Under the pieces are notes generated by a model, which saw nothing but the letters and a program-made list of their open reading frames with translations, was not told the origin of the DNA and made no database searches. Positions 34,190 through 46,805 of a DNA stretch of 64,000 bases are shown here, one piece after another; the stretch's first letter is position 1, and every line of letters begins with the position of its first letter. The stretch comes from Cheiracanthium punctorium (lineage: Eukaryota; Arthropoda; Arachnida; Araneae; Cheiracanthiidae). Position numbers and translations under genes: made by a program. The DNA lies in assembly GCA_038373885.1 (NCBI GenBank), contig JAWZYV010012272.1, positions 1 through 64,000 on the forward strand, written 5' to 3'.

Positions 34190-34560
34190 AACGAAATGCA
34201 ACCGGAACATACTACTACTCAAATACCGAAACTTATTTTTCCCTTCGAACAACGAGAATCTACAATACTTCCGGTATCTAGTAACGGAACAGAACATACT
34301 ATTACTCAAATACCGAAACTCATTTTCTTCCTCCGGCAGTCTTGTATTCGAAGTTCGAACCTGGTCGATCCGAAATGCACACTCGAAAGTCATTTTCCCC
34401 CTTGAAACCGCGATCCGATATCCAGTAACAAATAACAGAAGATATTAGTACACGATTACTGGAACCCGTTTCCCCCCTAGTTCGCCTCGCCTGGCAGTCT
34501 GTATTCGAAGTTCGAAGCTGCTCGATCCGAAACAGCTTCGGATCGAGTAACGATATCAAC
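34190..34560. repeat. imperfect direct repeats with a perfect hairpin
   Basis: CTCAAATACCGAAACT occurs near 34218 and 34306. GTATTCGAAGTTCGAA followed by CTGSTCGATCCGAAA occurs near 34336 and 34501. At 34521-34547 the arms CTCGATCCGAA and TTCGGATCGAG enclose five bases. The stretch is GC-richer than its surroundings and may be part of an unknown element. Confidence 0.55.
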
Positions 34561-34858
34561 CGAAATGTAGCAATTCGTTACTTCGAGTCTGAGTGATTAT
34601 CCGCATCTTAGTACCGAATATATACGATTTGCTTCAGCTCTACTGCCTGTTCTATCCGAAGGTTACGCCTTAAGAAAGAAGAATGATGAGTAAGCGCATC
34701 TCGAAGTTTTTTACGGTCAGTCTCAGCATCCGTCCTGCAGAGATCCAGACACGGGCTACATTCCTAAATCCGCAAATAAATGACATCATGGTAACATAAG
34801 CGTAAAGTTTTCAAAATTATTGGGGGGGGGCGGTCTCCACAACCACATATATTCTCGT

Positions 34859-35026
34859 CAGTGGCGTAACCAAGGGAGGGGGGTTAGGGGGGGTCATACC
34901 CCCATGAGGAATTTTTTGCCATACAAAATGTGTATTCTTCACTCCCTTATCATACACCCGTATATATATATGTGAGTTGCAGAAGTCGTAACCCCACCCC
35001 ATGAAAAATTTCTGGCTACGCCGCTG
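34859..35026. mobile_element. hAT-type MITE (GCGTAGCCA family), copy 6
   Basis: The left end CAGTGGCGTAACCAAG and the minus strand of the right end, CAGCGGCGTAGCCAGA, are inverted copies. The flanks ATTCTCGT (34851-34858) and ATTCACGT (35027-35034) agree at 7 of 8 bases. This supports the hAT assignment for the whole family. Confidence 0.8.
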
Positions 35027-35706
35027 ATTCACGTACATATAACTTACTCAAAAAAATATATTGTTTACAAAAAGTTTTTAATTATATTCCGTAGTAGTTG
35101 GCAGCTATGACTTACTATATATAAGTGTAAATTATTGGAGGCGCTCGACCTGTATGGGTCCATAGAATTCTACACCTGTGTAAGGTAAGTATCCATGTTA
35201 GTATCTTCCTACCATGTTATAAGTTAAAATTAGAAGCAAAGTAAAAAATGCAAAGGAGAAAAAAATTTCGATGAGATAGTGTATTTTAGACACCTCAATT
35301 TTTCTTCATTTCATACTTTACATTGCATAATCTGATTTTAATTAACCAGAGCCTGGCGAGGGCAGCTTATCGTAACATTGTGCGTTACGTGACGTCACAA
35401 TGAATACTAAATCATGATTGAAATCAAAAGAAGAAAATTTTTAATAGTACAAGTAAAAGTTTTTACTTCCTTGTACGTAGTATAAGGAAGTAATGTGATC
35501 CCGAAAAATTTTGGGGGCCAAATTTCGACAAAAAAACCGATTTTGACTACCTCTAAATTGAATTTAAAAAATTTTTTTCGATGCATCTCATCGTAGGCTA
35601 GCATGCACAATCATATGAACGCGTCTGCAACTCATTTTGACCAGCGGCGAGTCTATTGTGGTCAGTTTTTCCATGCCGTCTGTACGTACGTACGTACGTA
35701 TGTATG

Positions 35707-36240
35707 TAACTCGCATATCTCAAAAACTATTGGTCGTAGAATGTTGAGATTTGATATTTAGGATTGTTCTATGATCTAGTTGTGCACCTCCCCTTTTGGT
35801 CGCAATCGAATGAATAGTTTATGTACAGGACCGCCCAAAAGATTCGAAATACATTACGCTCTATGGGCCGAAAATCATTAAACTCGCATATCTCAAAAAC
35901 TATTAGGCGTAGAATGTCGAAACTTCATATTTTGGATAGTTGTAACATCTAGTTGTGCACCTCCCCTTTTGGTTCCATTCGACTGGATAGTTTATCTACA
36001 GGACCGCCCAAAACATTCGAAATACATTACGCTCAATGGGCCGAAATTCATTAAACTCGCATATCTCAAAAACTATTAGGCGTAGAATGTTGAAACTTTA
36101 TATTTAGGATTGTTGTAACATCTAGTTGTGCACCTCCCCTTTCGGTTCCATTCGACTGGATAGTTTATCTACAGAACCGCCTAAAAGATTCGAAATACAT
36201 TACGCTCTATGGGCCGAAATTCATCAAAGCGTTTTTTAGA
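35707..36240 (+). repeat. 174 bp tandem repeat
   Basis: CTCGCATATCTCAAAAACTA recurs at 35708, 35882 and 36056, exactly 174 bases apart, with CATCTAGTTGTGCACCTCCC and CGAAATACATTACGCTC at matching places. A diverged partial unit follows at 36536. The three full units are about 90% alike. Confidence 0.9.
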
Positions 36241-36710
36241 GGTATTGGGCTATTTCAAACGACTCAGAAGTGATATATGCTGTAAAGAGTTAGAAAATGA
36301 ATTTCTCCATTAAAAAAAGTGTCTTTATCATTTACAGTTCTGCTACAGGAACACTCAAAAGATTTCCAATACATTACGGTCAATGGCAATTTTAGGGGAT
36401 TCATCCATTTCAAGCACAATACCGTCCTACCACATAAGTTAGGTAATGGTCCGACCACGGTCACGTGCCTCCCTCAAGAACTATGCCAAAAGTCGCCAAG
36501 CTTGGCGACTTTTTGGTGTACGTGTGTGCATATTTAACTCTCAAATCTCAAAAACTATTATGAAATTTCATATATAAGATTGTTGTAACATCTAGTTGTG
36601 CATCTCGATTTTTGGTTCCAATCTACTGGAGAGTTTATTTACAGGACCACCGAAAAGAATTTCAGTACTTTAATGTCTATGGACATCTTCAATATAATAC
36701 AATTGTAGAC

Positions 36711-36970
36711 AGTCATTGTTTGGTACATGCCCAAAATCTCGCCGTCTGTCCTCGACCTTGGCGAGTTTTGCCGAAATGTCGCCAAATTTGGCGATAGTCA
36801 GTCATTTGGTCCATGCCCAAAGTATCGCCATTTGTCATCGTTCTTGGCGAGTTTTGGCGAAATATCGCCAAATTTGGCGATAATCTGTCATTGTTTGGTT
36901 CATGCTTAAAATCTCGCCAAATGTCGTCGACATTGACGAGTTTCGCCGAAATATCGCCAAATTTGGCGCC
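36711..36970 (+). repeat. 88 bp tandem repeat with palindromic TTGGCGA boxes
   Basis: Three units start near 36711, 36799 and 36887. Each ends with the palindrome TCGCCAAATTTGGCGA or a near form (36778, 36866, 36954) and also holds TTGGCGAGTTTTGSCGAAAT. A related palindrome, AAAAGTCGCCAAGCTTGGCG and onward, lies at 36488-36513. Confidence 0.9.
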
Positions 36971-37423
36971 AAAAATTATTTCGTATTTTGTATAACTCTA
37001 AAACTTTAACCCGTAGAATTTTTGAACTTTTGTATTTAGAACTATATTGTAATATCTAACTGTTTTCAATATCTTTTTTGACAGCAATCGACTGAGAATT
37101 TATTTACAGGGTGAGCCAAATGACTTTAAATACATTGAGGTGTATGGATGCATTCAATTCATTGAAAGTCTGTGGTCAATGACTACTTTGGCTATCCCCA
37201 AAATCTCGCAGACTATCTCAAGTTTGTCGGCTTTTGGTGAAATATCGCCAAATAAAGTGTCAGAAGGAAATCTTTCAAATTGAACTCAGCTTGGCGATAT
37301 CGAAATATTTGGCTAGAAATCGCTATAACCTTACTATTATTGATATTTTATCTCTTTCAAACAAATAAGTTTAGAGGAAGTGCGTCGAAAAATATTTTTG
37401 ATCTAATGGACGTGCAAGGAAGT

Positions 37424-37734
37424 CATGTGTTGGACACATCAGATTTTTTTTAAACGTTTGCAAATGGCGTTAACACCTTTTTTTTATATTTTAGTATAAA
37501 TTAGTTTTCTGTATTGAGTGGTAAATTATTGGGTGGGCTCAGCCCCTATTCACAATTTATTGGGGGGGCTCGAGCCCCACGGGCCCATATAACTCTACGC
37601 CTATGCATGGTAAATAACCAATCATCTAACTTAACCCTCCTCTTGCGCTCTAGCGGGAGGTTTCGGAACTAGGGGGGGGGTGTCAGGAGTGTGTGTGTGT
37701 GTGTGTGTGTCCGGTGCTAACAGTCCGGTATATA
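37424..37734. other. no gene seen; (GT)n run
   Basis: GT-repeat at 37690-37710 and G-runs near 37562 and 37672. The short text CTCAGCCCC/GAGCCCCACGGGCCC near 37535-37590 resembles decayed MITE ends. CCGGTGCTAAC at 37711 repeats the start of the next element. Confidence 0.5.
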
Positions 37735-39008
37735 TAGGTGTCCGGTGCTAACGGTTCCCAATGGCTGTTTCCTAAACTGTTAGTCAGAGAAACAAATTGC
37801 AAAATTAGCTCCAATAGCAAAAATACTTTAAATGCCTTAATCTATTATATCAGAAACAATCGAAGTCAATAAATCAATTCCTATAAAAATTACGAAATTA
37901 AAATTTTTATAGGGTCTCCCGGTCCTATTAGTTATATTTAGAAAATTTTTCCTTTTCCTGCACAATAAAAAAAATGTCCTTCTACAACCAAAATTCATCG
38001 GTTTACAGCTGCTTAAAATTAGAGCGCTTTTCGAGATGGGAAATAGGGATTGTACACAAAATGAATTTGAGAAAAATTAATGTACATGGTTTTGAACACT
38101 ATAATACTGATTAGAAATTTCATCAACTATTTTACGATTGCAGATTGAAGTGAAGAAGATGAACGTTTAACCATGTGCATGCAATAAATTAAGATGGAAA
38201 CATAGCTTATACTCAAAACAGAATTTTTTAAAGAGTTTTTAAATGAACTGGTGTGAAATAACTTAAAATACAAAAACGAGAGAATAAAACACTTCATTAG
38301 ACATTAAATTAGGAAATGAAACATTTTAAAATACGAATATATGTATTTTAGAAACTTAAAATATTATTACAAATCCTGTTAGCGTAGCATTTGCTCAAAG
38401 TATATCTTCCTTCGGCTGCAATGCAAATATGCACCCGTGGTGAAAACTCTTCCTGTACTTTGCGTAGCATACTCGGTGTTACACATCTGCATGCTACACA
38501 CATATACGATTTAGCAAGTCTGATCTCGGATAGATTTTTATAGAGCCTGACTATAATCCTTTGCTTAAAGATTAGTATTCTAAAATTAGTTTTGCTTCTT
38601 TCTCCACATTATGCCAGAAAACGAAATTATAACCTATAACGTAAAATTTCAGTATTTATGTGGTCCCTTAACGGTTTACCGTCACGGGACATTTTTAAAC
38701 GTGGAAATGTGACTTAAGTCAAAATATTTTCTGTTTCATAACTGAGAATTTTGGTCGTAGAAGGACGAATTTCTTTTTTATACTGCATGAAATTGTATAA
38801 AGAAAATTTTTCTAAATATAACTGATAGGACCTGTGGACCGTGTAAAAATTTAAGTTTCTTAATTTTTATAAGAATTGATTTATGGACTTCGATTGTTTC
38901 TGATATAATAGATTATACAATTTAGAGCATTTTTGCAATGGGAACTATGCGTCTCGGACTAACGGTTTAGGAAGTAGCCATTGAGCACCGTTAGCACTGG
39001 ACACCCTA
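37735..39008. mobile_element. 1.27 kb element with about 300 bp terminal inverted repeats
   Basis: The left arm TAGGTGTCCGGTGCTAACGG and the right arm on the minus strand TAGGGTGTCCAGTGCTAACG share TTCCTAAAC, CTATTATATCAGAAACAATC, ATAAATCAATTC, AGTTATATTTAGAAAA and CCTTCTAC over some 300 bases. Both ends sit in TATATA tracts. No ORF is present, so it is non-autonomous. An extra CCGGTGCTAAC piece before the left end suggests a second broken copy. Confidence 0.85.
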
Positions 39009-42000
39009 TATATAACACCGTTTATTCGTTATACTATAGATTTACACTATTTACGCAGCCCTAATTATATCGATTCGGGAGGTATCTGAATGCACCTTGA
39101 CTTAGTTTTCATCCTGTACCTAAATGCAATTTTGCTAAAGATTTATCTATACCAGTTTCACTGAGCATAAACTATTAAGTCATTAAAAAGGTTATATTTA
39201 TCATCGCATACAACATTTTTTAAGCATTAATTCACACTGTGTGAAAAACCCTTTAAGTTAGGTACAAGCTCCATTAACTTCACTAGCTGTCAGTCACATT
39301 CATGCTCTAAAAAGGTAGTGTATTTTTTTAACTTTTAAAAAAAATGCGAATTATTACGTATTAAAGCTTTCACCATGATGTGCGCATCAATGGACTTGTA
39401 ATTTTAATTCAAGACATTGCTCATTGAAAGCTGAAAAAAAAATGCTGTTCCATGAAATTGCCATTATAATTATTTTTCTGCATAGGCATCATTAAGCTTT
39501 CAAGTGGAACGTGCATCTTTTAATTAAAATCATTACCTCCTGTTACGCATGGTGTAAGTAAAAAACTAACAACGTTTTAAAATACCCAAATACGGAAAGT
39601 TACAAAATATCCCCTAGTACATGTTATATTTAAAATTGGAATAACTGGGCTGAAGTGTAAAGAAAAGAAAAAAAAAAAACGAGATATTTTTGCAGATTTG
39701 TTCATTTATTTTTTGCTGCTTTATATATCTGTAGTATATTTGTTTTTTTTTTATCCAACTAAAATACAAAATTGCTAAACTTAAAAAAATTGTCTCGCTG
39801 ATTTAAAATGAATATTTTGAAGTAATGATTGAAATTTTTTCTAACTTATTTTGAAATTCACTGAATAACTCTTTAAAAAATACTATTAACTCGATTACTT
39901 TCTTTTTAAATAAACGGTCCTGTTAATAGTGTATTTAGCATAATCGTGAAATTATAAAGCGTTAACTAAAATTCAATAAAAAATCGCCTTGTGTGCCTTC
40001 AAAATTTTTGTGCATGAAACTCGAGTCATGCTATTGCAGTTAAAAAAATATGATCTGAAAAAAATGTAAAAAAAATTACGATGTTAAAAGATTCGTTTAG
40101 TTATTCTTCAGTTTTTGATTATTCCATAAACAAAGAAACCTGAACAAGTAGTCAAAAACTGGTCGTAATTAAAATTTAAAATAAAAATAAATCGAGAAAA
40201 ACTGAGTTATTTAAAATTTATTTTGATGTTTTAATATAAAGTATTTTAAATATTCTCATTGTAACCTTAGTTTAGCTTGCTGTCTAATCATCAGATATAG
40301 CGTACTATAGACCAGTCTGTCCGTATCTAAAGATTAATATCTTAAAACAAAAGTTTAGTATTACTATCTTTACATTTAAATCAAGCATTTTTTTCTTTCA
40401 TAACAGTGTAACTTGCATTTAAATTCAGATAATTTATGAACTAATTTTCCACTCAAATCTAGAATTCAAAACAACTTTAAATTCTAATTAACTACTTGAT
40501 GAAAATAAATAAAATGTACAAATTTTAAACTTTTATAATTAAGATATGATTTTTATAAAAACATTACGACAAAAAATTTAGAAATAAATTAAAGTTACAC
40601 ACAAATCAGTTAGTAACTTACTTAATGATCATGCATTTTTTTAACAGTGGTACGTATAGTTGCTGTCGGGTATCTAATATATAGAATATTGCATAATATG
40701 AAGCATTTTTCTGATACTGTACATCATATTTTAGCAGAGATTTGTCTATTATCTCTTAATCAATTATTTAAAGACACTTTTTTGAAAGAATAACTATTTT
40801 TCTAAATACTATCCCATTCTGCAAATTTTTCAAACATTTATAAGTTATGATCGTCAATAATGGTAATAGTAATATTAAAACGTTTATCATTCAATAAAGC
40901 TTACATTCATTATACCACGGGTTTGTGGGACTACAAAATATTTCTTTCAAGACATTTCTTCTCCATAAAAAAATCCTTTTTAGACAAGTTTATAACTCTA
41001 TTATAAAATTAATAGAATAAATTTCAAATATTCGACTACTTCATAAAGAAAAAAAAAATAAAATTTCCACTCAGTTAAGCACTTCAAAAGAAATTGTCTA
41101 CATTTATGCACAAGAAATAAAAATGAATTATTCATATTGCTGATAAATATTCATCAATTTTTTTATGCTTTCAAATTATTGATATAAAAATTCTTCTGTT
41201 TAGTCTATGTCAAAAAAAGTAGAAAGCTTACTTATTTTACTTTTGAATATTATTATGCCTCTATTTTTAAAGAAACTGGAAACGTTATTTTAAGATATTA
41301 AAATCATGTATTCAGCGTCGTTTGAAAATAAAATTACGCTGTTTTCTTCCTAAAATAGAGTCATATATATATACATATACATACATGCATACATATATAT
41401 AATATTATCAATAATCCTTTTATTTCACAGGGTACATTGTATTTCTAAGATACACTTTTAATCAGTATAATTAGTTTTTATTGATTTTTAAAAATAAACA
41501 TTTAACATTTAAAACAGGTATAAAAAACATATAAATATATGTATATGTAAAGTATTCTGTTTAAAAGAAAATACATAAATTTTGTCTGGGGAACTAGAAA
41601 AATATCACTTAAAGCTAATATCTATAGAAATATTATCTCAAACAATTATAAAGTAACTAAAATAGGTTTATACTTTAAGACTACCGGCTGTGTACTCAGC
41701 TGCTGTTATTTGTACAATAATTGGATGTAAAAAAATATTATTTAGCCAATAATTGTTTAAACAAAATTAATTTTAGTTTAATAAAGAATATTATCTATAT
41801 GAGTATGTATGTGGTAATATATTCCACGCAGTTTCCCAAGTACACACAGTATCATACAGTATCCCAAACACCTGGACTTATCAGTTTGAAATTTTGTTCA
41901 AATGTGTAGACTTAGGAAAAAAAATTAGGCTACATTAAAAACTTGAAAATCCACCTGTTCTCCGAATTTTAGAGATTTTTCGCTATTTTCTGCTTTAAAA

Positions 42001-42783
42001 ACTTCTTTGAGAGTCGAAAAATTAAAATTAAACAACTGAGTAACAAATTTATGTACCATAAGAGAGATTAACGTCACTTAGATGTCACTTGTTAAAAAAT
42101 TCTTTAGAAATCCTATTATACTAGTAGGCTGTGACGTAAAAATTTTGACACTAGTAAAATGATTCTGCAGATTCTCATTTAAATCTGCATAATGGTCCAG
42201 TACTGAAAAAGTCCAAGAATAATTATTCTGGTCACCATTTTCTGTAAGTATGGATAACAATTTACATAAAATAGCTAAAGCACAGTGGAATAGAGATTAA
42301 CTATAATGATAAATAAATCACGGTATTTCTGAAAATTTCTAAAAAACGGACTAACAGAGTTTCGCAGCAGAGTAAACATAATTAAATGATTTCTATCATT
42401 GTTGGGTGTTAGGATTATAGAAATATTTAACTAAAATAAATTCCAAACGTCAGACACTTTCGTGACGTTTGTATTCACCAAACAAAATTCCATTATTAAA
42501 ACCTTTTGGAATAAATTCATTTCAATTCACATACCTAAGACATTTATGTTTCTTTACTTTGAATACAATGGTATTTATTTTAATGTTAATGAATCGTTCA
42601 GAGAGGAACCAGAGTTGTATATCATAATTAAATGGATCTTGTGGTAAAAGTTCAAAAAATTAGTTATACTCATGATAGATGAATTTTCGTTTTTCGCAAT
42701 CTTTAATTCTTTTGTGCGCAGGATCTCATGTATTCAACTCCCAAATTTTAATGTTTTCACGGCCAGTCTCAAAACATTATAGG
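39009..42783. other. AT-rich DNA, no gene seen
   Basis: Long stretch of simple AT-rich sequence. The ORFs are short and without domains. TATA-type microsatellites lie at 41363-41403 and 41531-41548. Nothing else is supported. Confidence 0.6.
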
Positions 42784-43120
42784 CAGGCCCGGGCTGGCTT
42801 CTTTTGGGAGCCCCTGGTTACAGTTTGAAAAGGGATCCCTTACTGATCAATTTAGAAGGAATAGAATATTAGAATATGTAATATTTGGAATTTATATATA
42901 TGTATATGTGCCTGAAAAAACCACATTTAACTATTTTAGAGCTTTTGGGGAGCCTTAATTATACTGCTACTCTATTATTTATACCTGCTACCTAATTATA
43001 CTGCTATTACTCTAATTATAAGTATTACTCAAATTATAAGTACTCTAATTATAAGTATATACATTTCGGGGGTCCTTCCCGAGACCCTTGGCAATCGCCG
43101 ACCTGGCCAGTCCGAGCCTG
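42784..43120. mobile_element. hAT MITE, 337 bp
   Basis: The left end CAGGCCCGGGCTGGC and the minus strand of the right end CAGGCTCGGACTGGCCA are inverted copies. The flanks ATTATAGG (42776-42783) and ATTATAGC (43121-43128) match at 7 of 8 bases. The interior has a TCTAATTATAAG mini-repeat near 43010-43050. Confidence 0.85.
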
Positions 43121-43332
43121 ATTATAGCGTAGAATGAGATAAACATGGGTATAAAAACGGGCATTTTTGTAATGATGGGCTGTTTTCTGTTACTATCATG
43201 CTAAACATGCAATTTTTGGGGTTTCTATATGCAGTGCATTCGTCTCAATCACATCGGAAAAGATTTTGCATAACTGTATTAGTTTTAAATGCAAAAGTAT
43301 TAAACTTTATGAAGAGCGTCCCCCCCCCCATA

Positions 43333-44090
43333 AAGGTGAAGTAAAATGGGTAGGAGTTGGTGTAAAATGAGATATAGATTTAAAAACAACAGCAATAATA
43401 ATAATAATAATAATAATAATACACTTTAACAATTTTTCTTTCTTATCGTGACTAAAAATTATATAATTTTAAGACTATTGCAGTAAGAGCTTTCAGACTT
43501 AGGTTCTCGCTTAACATTGTATTCCGACATCTCATTGTTACAGGTTAAGTTGGGATAAAATGAGAATTTATTTTCGATTAAAAAATATCTTAACAGTTTG
43601 TTTTAAAACGATTTTTTTCTACTCATATATTTTTAGACATTAATAGTCATAGTTATGGTCGTTAAAATGGTTTACCAGGAGCATTTGCAAACACAATATT
43701 AACTACGTCTAACTGTATACCCATTTTACCGCCACCATACTAAAGCATCTATTAAAAACAAAAATACTTAAAAAATTCTTACGTATCCTTGAAAATATGT
43801 TAGTTAGATCTTTTCTAAATACAAAATAGTAACAAGACCTCTCATATTTTCACGAATGTATTAATTTTTTTAATGTTTTTATAGACAGCAACAACAACAA
43901 CATGAATCTAATAAGAAGACAATGGGTAATGTTATGCTTCCGAATGCAACTAATAAACTTTGGAATGTTTACAAATGTTGTCATTTATTTTTTGCAATAA
44001 AAAGCAAAATGGAATCATAAAATTAAATTCTTTATATTTTTGATATAAAAGAATTACTCATTTTACACCAGTGACCATTTTACCTCACCA
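43333..44090. mobile_element. TIR element with TA flanks, 758 bp
   Basis: AAGGTGAAGTAAAATGGG at the left and, on the minus strand, TGGTGAGGTAAAATGGTC at the right are inverted copies. Both arms continue to GGTGTAAAATGAG. TA flanks both ends (43331-43332, 44091-44092), as in Tc1/mariner-type MITEs. It contains an (AAT)n run at 43395-43421 and a CAACAACAACA run near 43887. Confidence 0.75.
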
Positions 44091-44092
44091 TA

Positions 44093-46640
44093 CTCTAAAC
44101 AATATTCTATTTTTCTATCCTTAATTCATTATTAAATGTTACTTCTACAAAATGCTTAAGATTGCAAAAGATTAGAGAAGTTTCCCCTTTTTACTCATAT
44201 TTTTTAAGAAGGAATATTAATTGTTCATAGAGTTGATGTCAGAACTTTATTTATTACAACATACATCAGAAAAATCAGGGAAATGTAATGATAATAGTCT
44301 GGGTAAAATGGGTGTTAAAGATGTTTTATTTTTACTAAACTAGCAAAGTGTAAAATAGTCAATCGCTAGAAAATTAAAAACATGCATTTCGTATTTATCT
44401 GAAAATCAATTAATTTATATGATGGGTGTATTTACACGAAAGCACATAATAAAATATTTTATAATAAAAATTTTTTCTAAAACATTCACTACAGATAGTA
44501 TTATGATGCATTAATATTCACTACGGACAGTATTATGATGCATTAAAATTCTCCACAAATATTATTATGGTATTTTACATAGATATTATGATATTTTAAT
44601 ATGCTTATTAGTATAATCATCAAAATTTTTTATAAACACTAACTACATTAAGTATTAAAGTTCATAAATGTACGACCTACAGATTGTTACGGTATTTCTG
44701 TAAAGAGTTTTTAAAAATATTTATTATATTGTATTTGCAAAAAATTATACTTAGAAAAAGATGAGTTTTTTTTAAATCTTGTAATAAAGGAAATGGGTTC
44801 TCATGAACATCTAAAGTTTAAAAAAAATGTCTCAAGTACAAAGCGAACTGAAAGAAAATAGATCCTATTTAGAAAACATACGCTACAAAGAGAGATTACT
44901 CTGTTCTTATATATATTTTTAATGTTTCAAAATACATTTCCTGGCCCAGTTGACAAACTAGGCAAGAACTTTGAAAATAAAGAAAAGAAAACAACATTTC
45001 TTTACTCAAAATTTTCAAACATTTCATAAATCTTGTGGAATAATATGACGTATTTTTTTCTTGGTGATAATGAATATTCGTGCTATGTGTTATATTTACC
45101 AAACTTTTAAAAAAATAGTAGCATAACTATGACCATGAATTTCAAAATGTTTCATAGTGTTAAAAAAGTAAAAATATACTAGAAGTACTTCATACATTTC
45201 AGACACATTTTGAATTTGCTAACCTGTAAAATTGTCAACGAAAGACAAATAAGTGAATACTGAAATGTCAAATATGTTTTTCGAAAATTTCAGTAAGCTT
45301 CTATTTTTTTACAATTGTTTTTGCATTAAAAATGATTAAAATTAATAATAAATGATATTTATTAGGAAAAATGTATTATAATCTTCATGTTTAAGTTTTT
45401 GACAAACCTTTATCTACAAATATTTACAAATTGATGTTGGTTAGTATTATCCTTTGGTCATAATTACTTTAATCTAATAACTTGGTTAAATATGATTACC
45501 AAAATATTTCTTTTTCCTCGAACACATATAAGTCTTAATCTGTAACGACCGGCTGGTAAAATTTTTGTACCAGAATAGAATGAGGATCACAGCCCGAAGT
45601 CGGTACTAAGTGTGTGTGCTTCCTCTTTTTCTATATAAATTTATTTTATCCCTTCCCCTTTTGTCACCGCGATTCAGAGCCTAAACTTATTGTTCACAAA
45701 TGGCTAGGCGACCTTTCGACATATACTCTCTCCCAAGTCCAGCTATCAAATAAACGGTAAGACATGCTTATCTTTTGAAGAAATGAGATAGAAATAAAGT
45801 AAAATCTTCTGAAGAATGGGAGAAATATATCAAAGATCCAGCTGTACCTAAAACGTTAAGTAGTTAGTTAATTGGATGAAACCAGAGACTTAATTCAAGC
45901 TATAAAAGAACAATAAAAATAACAAAGTTCTTTCCCACAAAGTCATTATTTCAAATAGATTACGACTTAGAGATTCAAAACAACTTACTGAGATTTATTT
46001 TCTGGAAAATTATGATAATAAAACTGTTCAGAAAAAAGCTTTTTCCAGCTTTATAATTTTAAAAGTCATTACTTATTACACAAGAGACGTATTTTATTAA
46101 TATTTTACGATCAACCCATACATGCTTTTAAAATCCTTTTTATTATTTGATGAAACTTTAAATGTTCCTTTAAATCAAAATATTTTCGATATTCCCAAAG
46201 GTAAAAATTCAACTTCAAATCAGCAAATCAGCAAATCGCATTTTTTATTTATTCTGAGGCTATGTCCTCAAATTTAAGAACATTTCAATGAAATCTTAGA
46301 ATTAATAATTTTTTTTAATATTTCATTGAAGGAGAAACAACGAGAGATTATTTTGCATGGCATTCTTTGTACCCACCCACCATATACTTTGAACTTTATA
46401 TTAAAATCATTTTTCCGCTCATGTAAAATCTAAAAATATTTGCATCATATGAATAAATACCATAAAGATAGCTAAGCTTAGAATATTTTTTTTTCAATCT
46501 TGGTTGCAAGTGAATGTCTCAAATTTTAAAGGTTTTAGTCATAAAACTATACAAGATACAAGTATTTTCTGGAAAAATAAATAAAAAATAACTTTGTGCA
46601 GTTACCAATAGCATAAAGGGATAAATGTTTTTTAAAATTT
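44093..46640. other. AT-rich DNA, no gene assigned
   Basis: At 45543-45750 a GC-richer stretch (TGTAACGACCGGCTGG, TATATAAATT at 45634, CAAATAAACGG) looks like a retrotransposon LTR fragment. No second copy or matching end is present, so I do not call it. Nothing else is recognised. Confidence 0.5.
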
Positions 46641-46654
46641 TTCTAAAACAGCTG

Positions 46655-46805
46655 GTTGCGCGGCCATTCAGCCAGCTGGATCGAAAAACTTCTTTATTTA
46701 TGGGGTGTCAGATGGGCGATTCGATCAACCGCCATATTGTTGGTAGTTGAATGGATCTATGGCAACGGCTGCACATTTTCAGCATCGGGCAGTACATCCA
46801 ATTTT
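46655..46805 (+). repeat. dispersed repeat M, copy 3 (diverged)
   Basis: CAGCTGG-type hairpin arms (46651 and 46673) are followed by GATTCGATCAACCGCCATA, TTGGTAGTTGAATGGATC, ATGGCAACGGCTGCACATTT and CAGCATCGGGCAGTACATCC. These align with the M module of the other copies at perhaps 75-80% identity. It is cut off soon after. Confidence 0.7.

Larger units (their letters stand above)
35465..37423. mobile_element. 2 kb element with tandem repeats, no coding capacity
   Basis: ACTTCCTTGTACGT at 35465 is mirrored by ACTTCCTTGCACGT on the minus strand ending at 37423. The interior holds a (GTAC)n/(GTAT)n microsatellite (35681-35707), 174 bp tandem units (35707 on) and 86-88 bp units rich in TTGGCGA (36711-36970). 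Open frames here follow the repeat, not a protein. The family looks like a non-autonomous element that carries minisatellites. Helitron-like or foldback origin is possible. Confidence 0.65.

Noticed and set aside
36711..36970. CRISPR-like regular spacing of palindromes
   Set aside because: Whole 88 bp units are repeated, spacers are not unique, and the context is eukaryotic transposon DNA.
36612..36995. Overlapping ORFs with ISPNLA / GEFWRNIAKFGD repeats
   Set aside because: They follow the 88 bp tandem repeat; the open frame is a by-product of the unit length and not of a gene.
45543..45760. LTR-like fragment starting TGTAACGACCGG with TATATAAA and AATAAA
   Set aside because: Only one copy, no matching end, no target duplication found. 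A solo LTR is possible but not supported.
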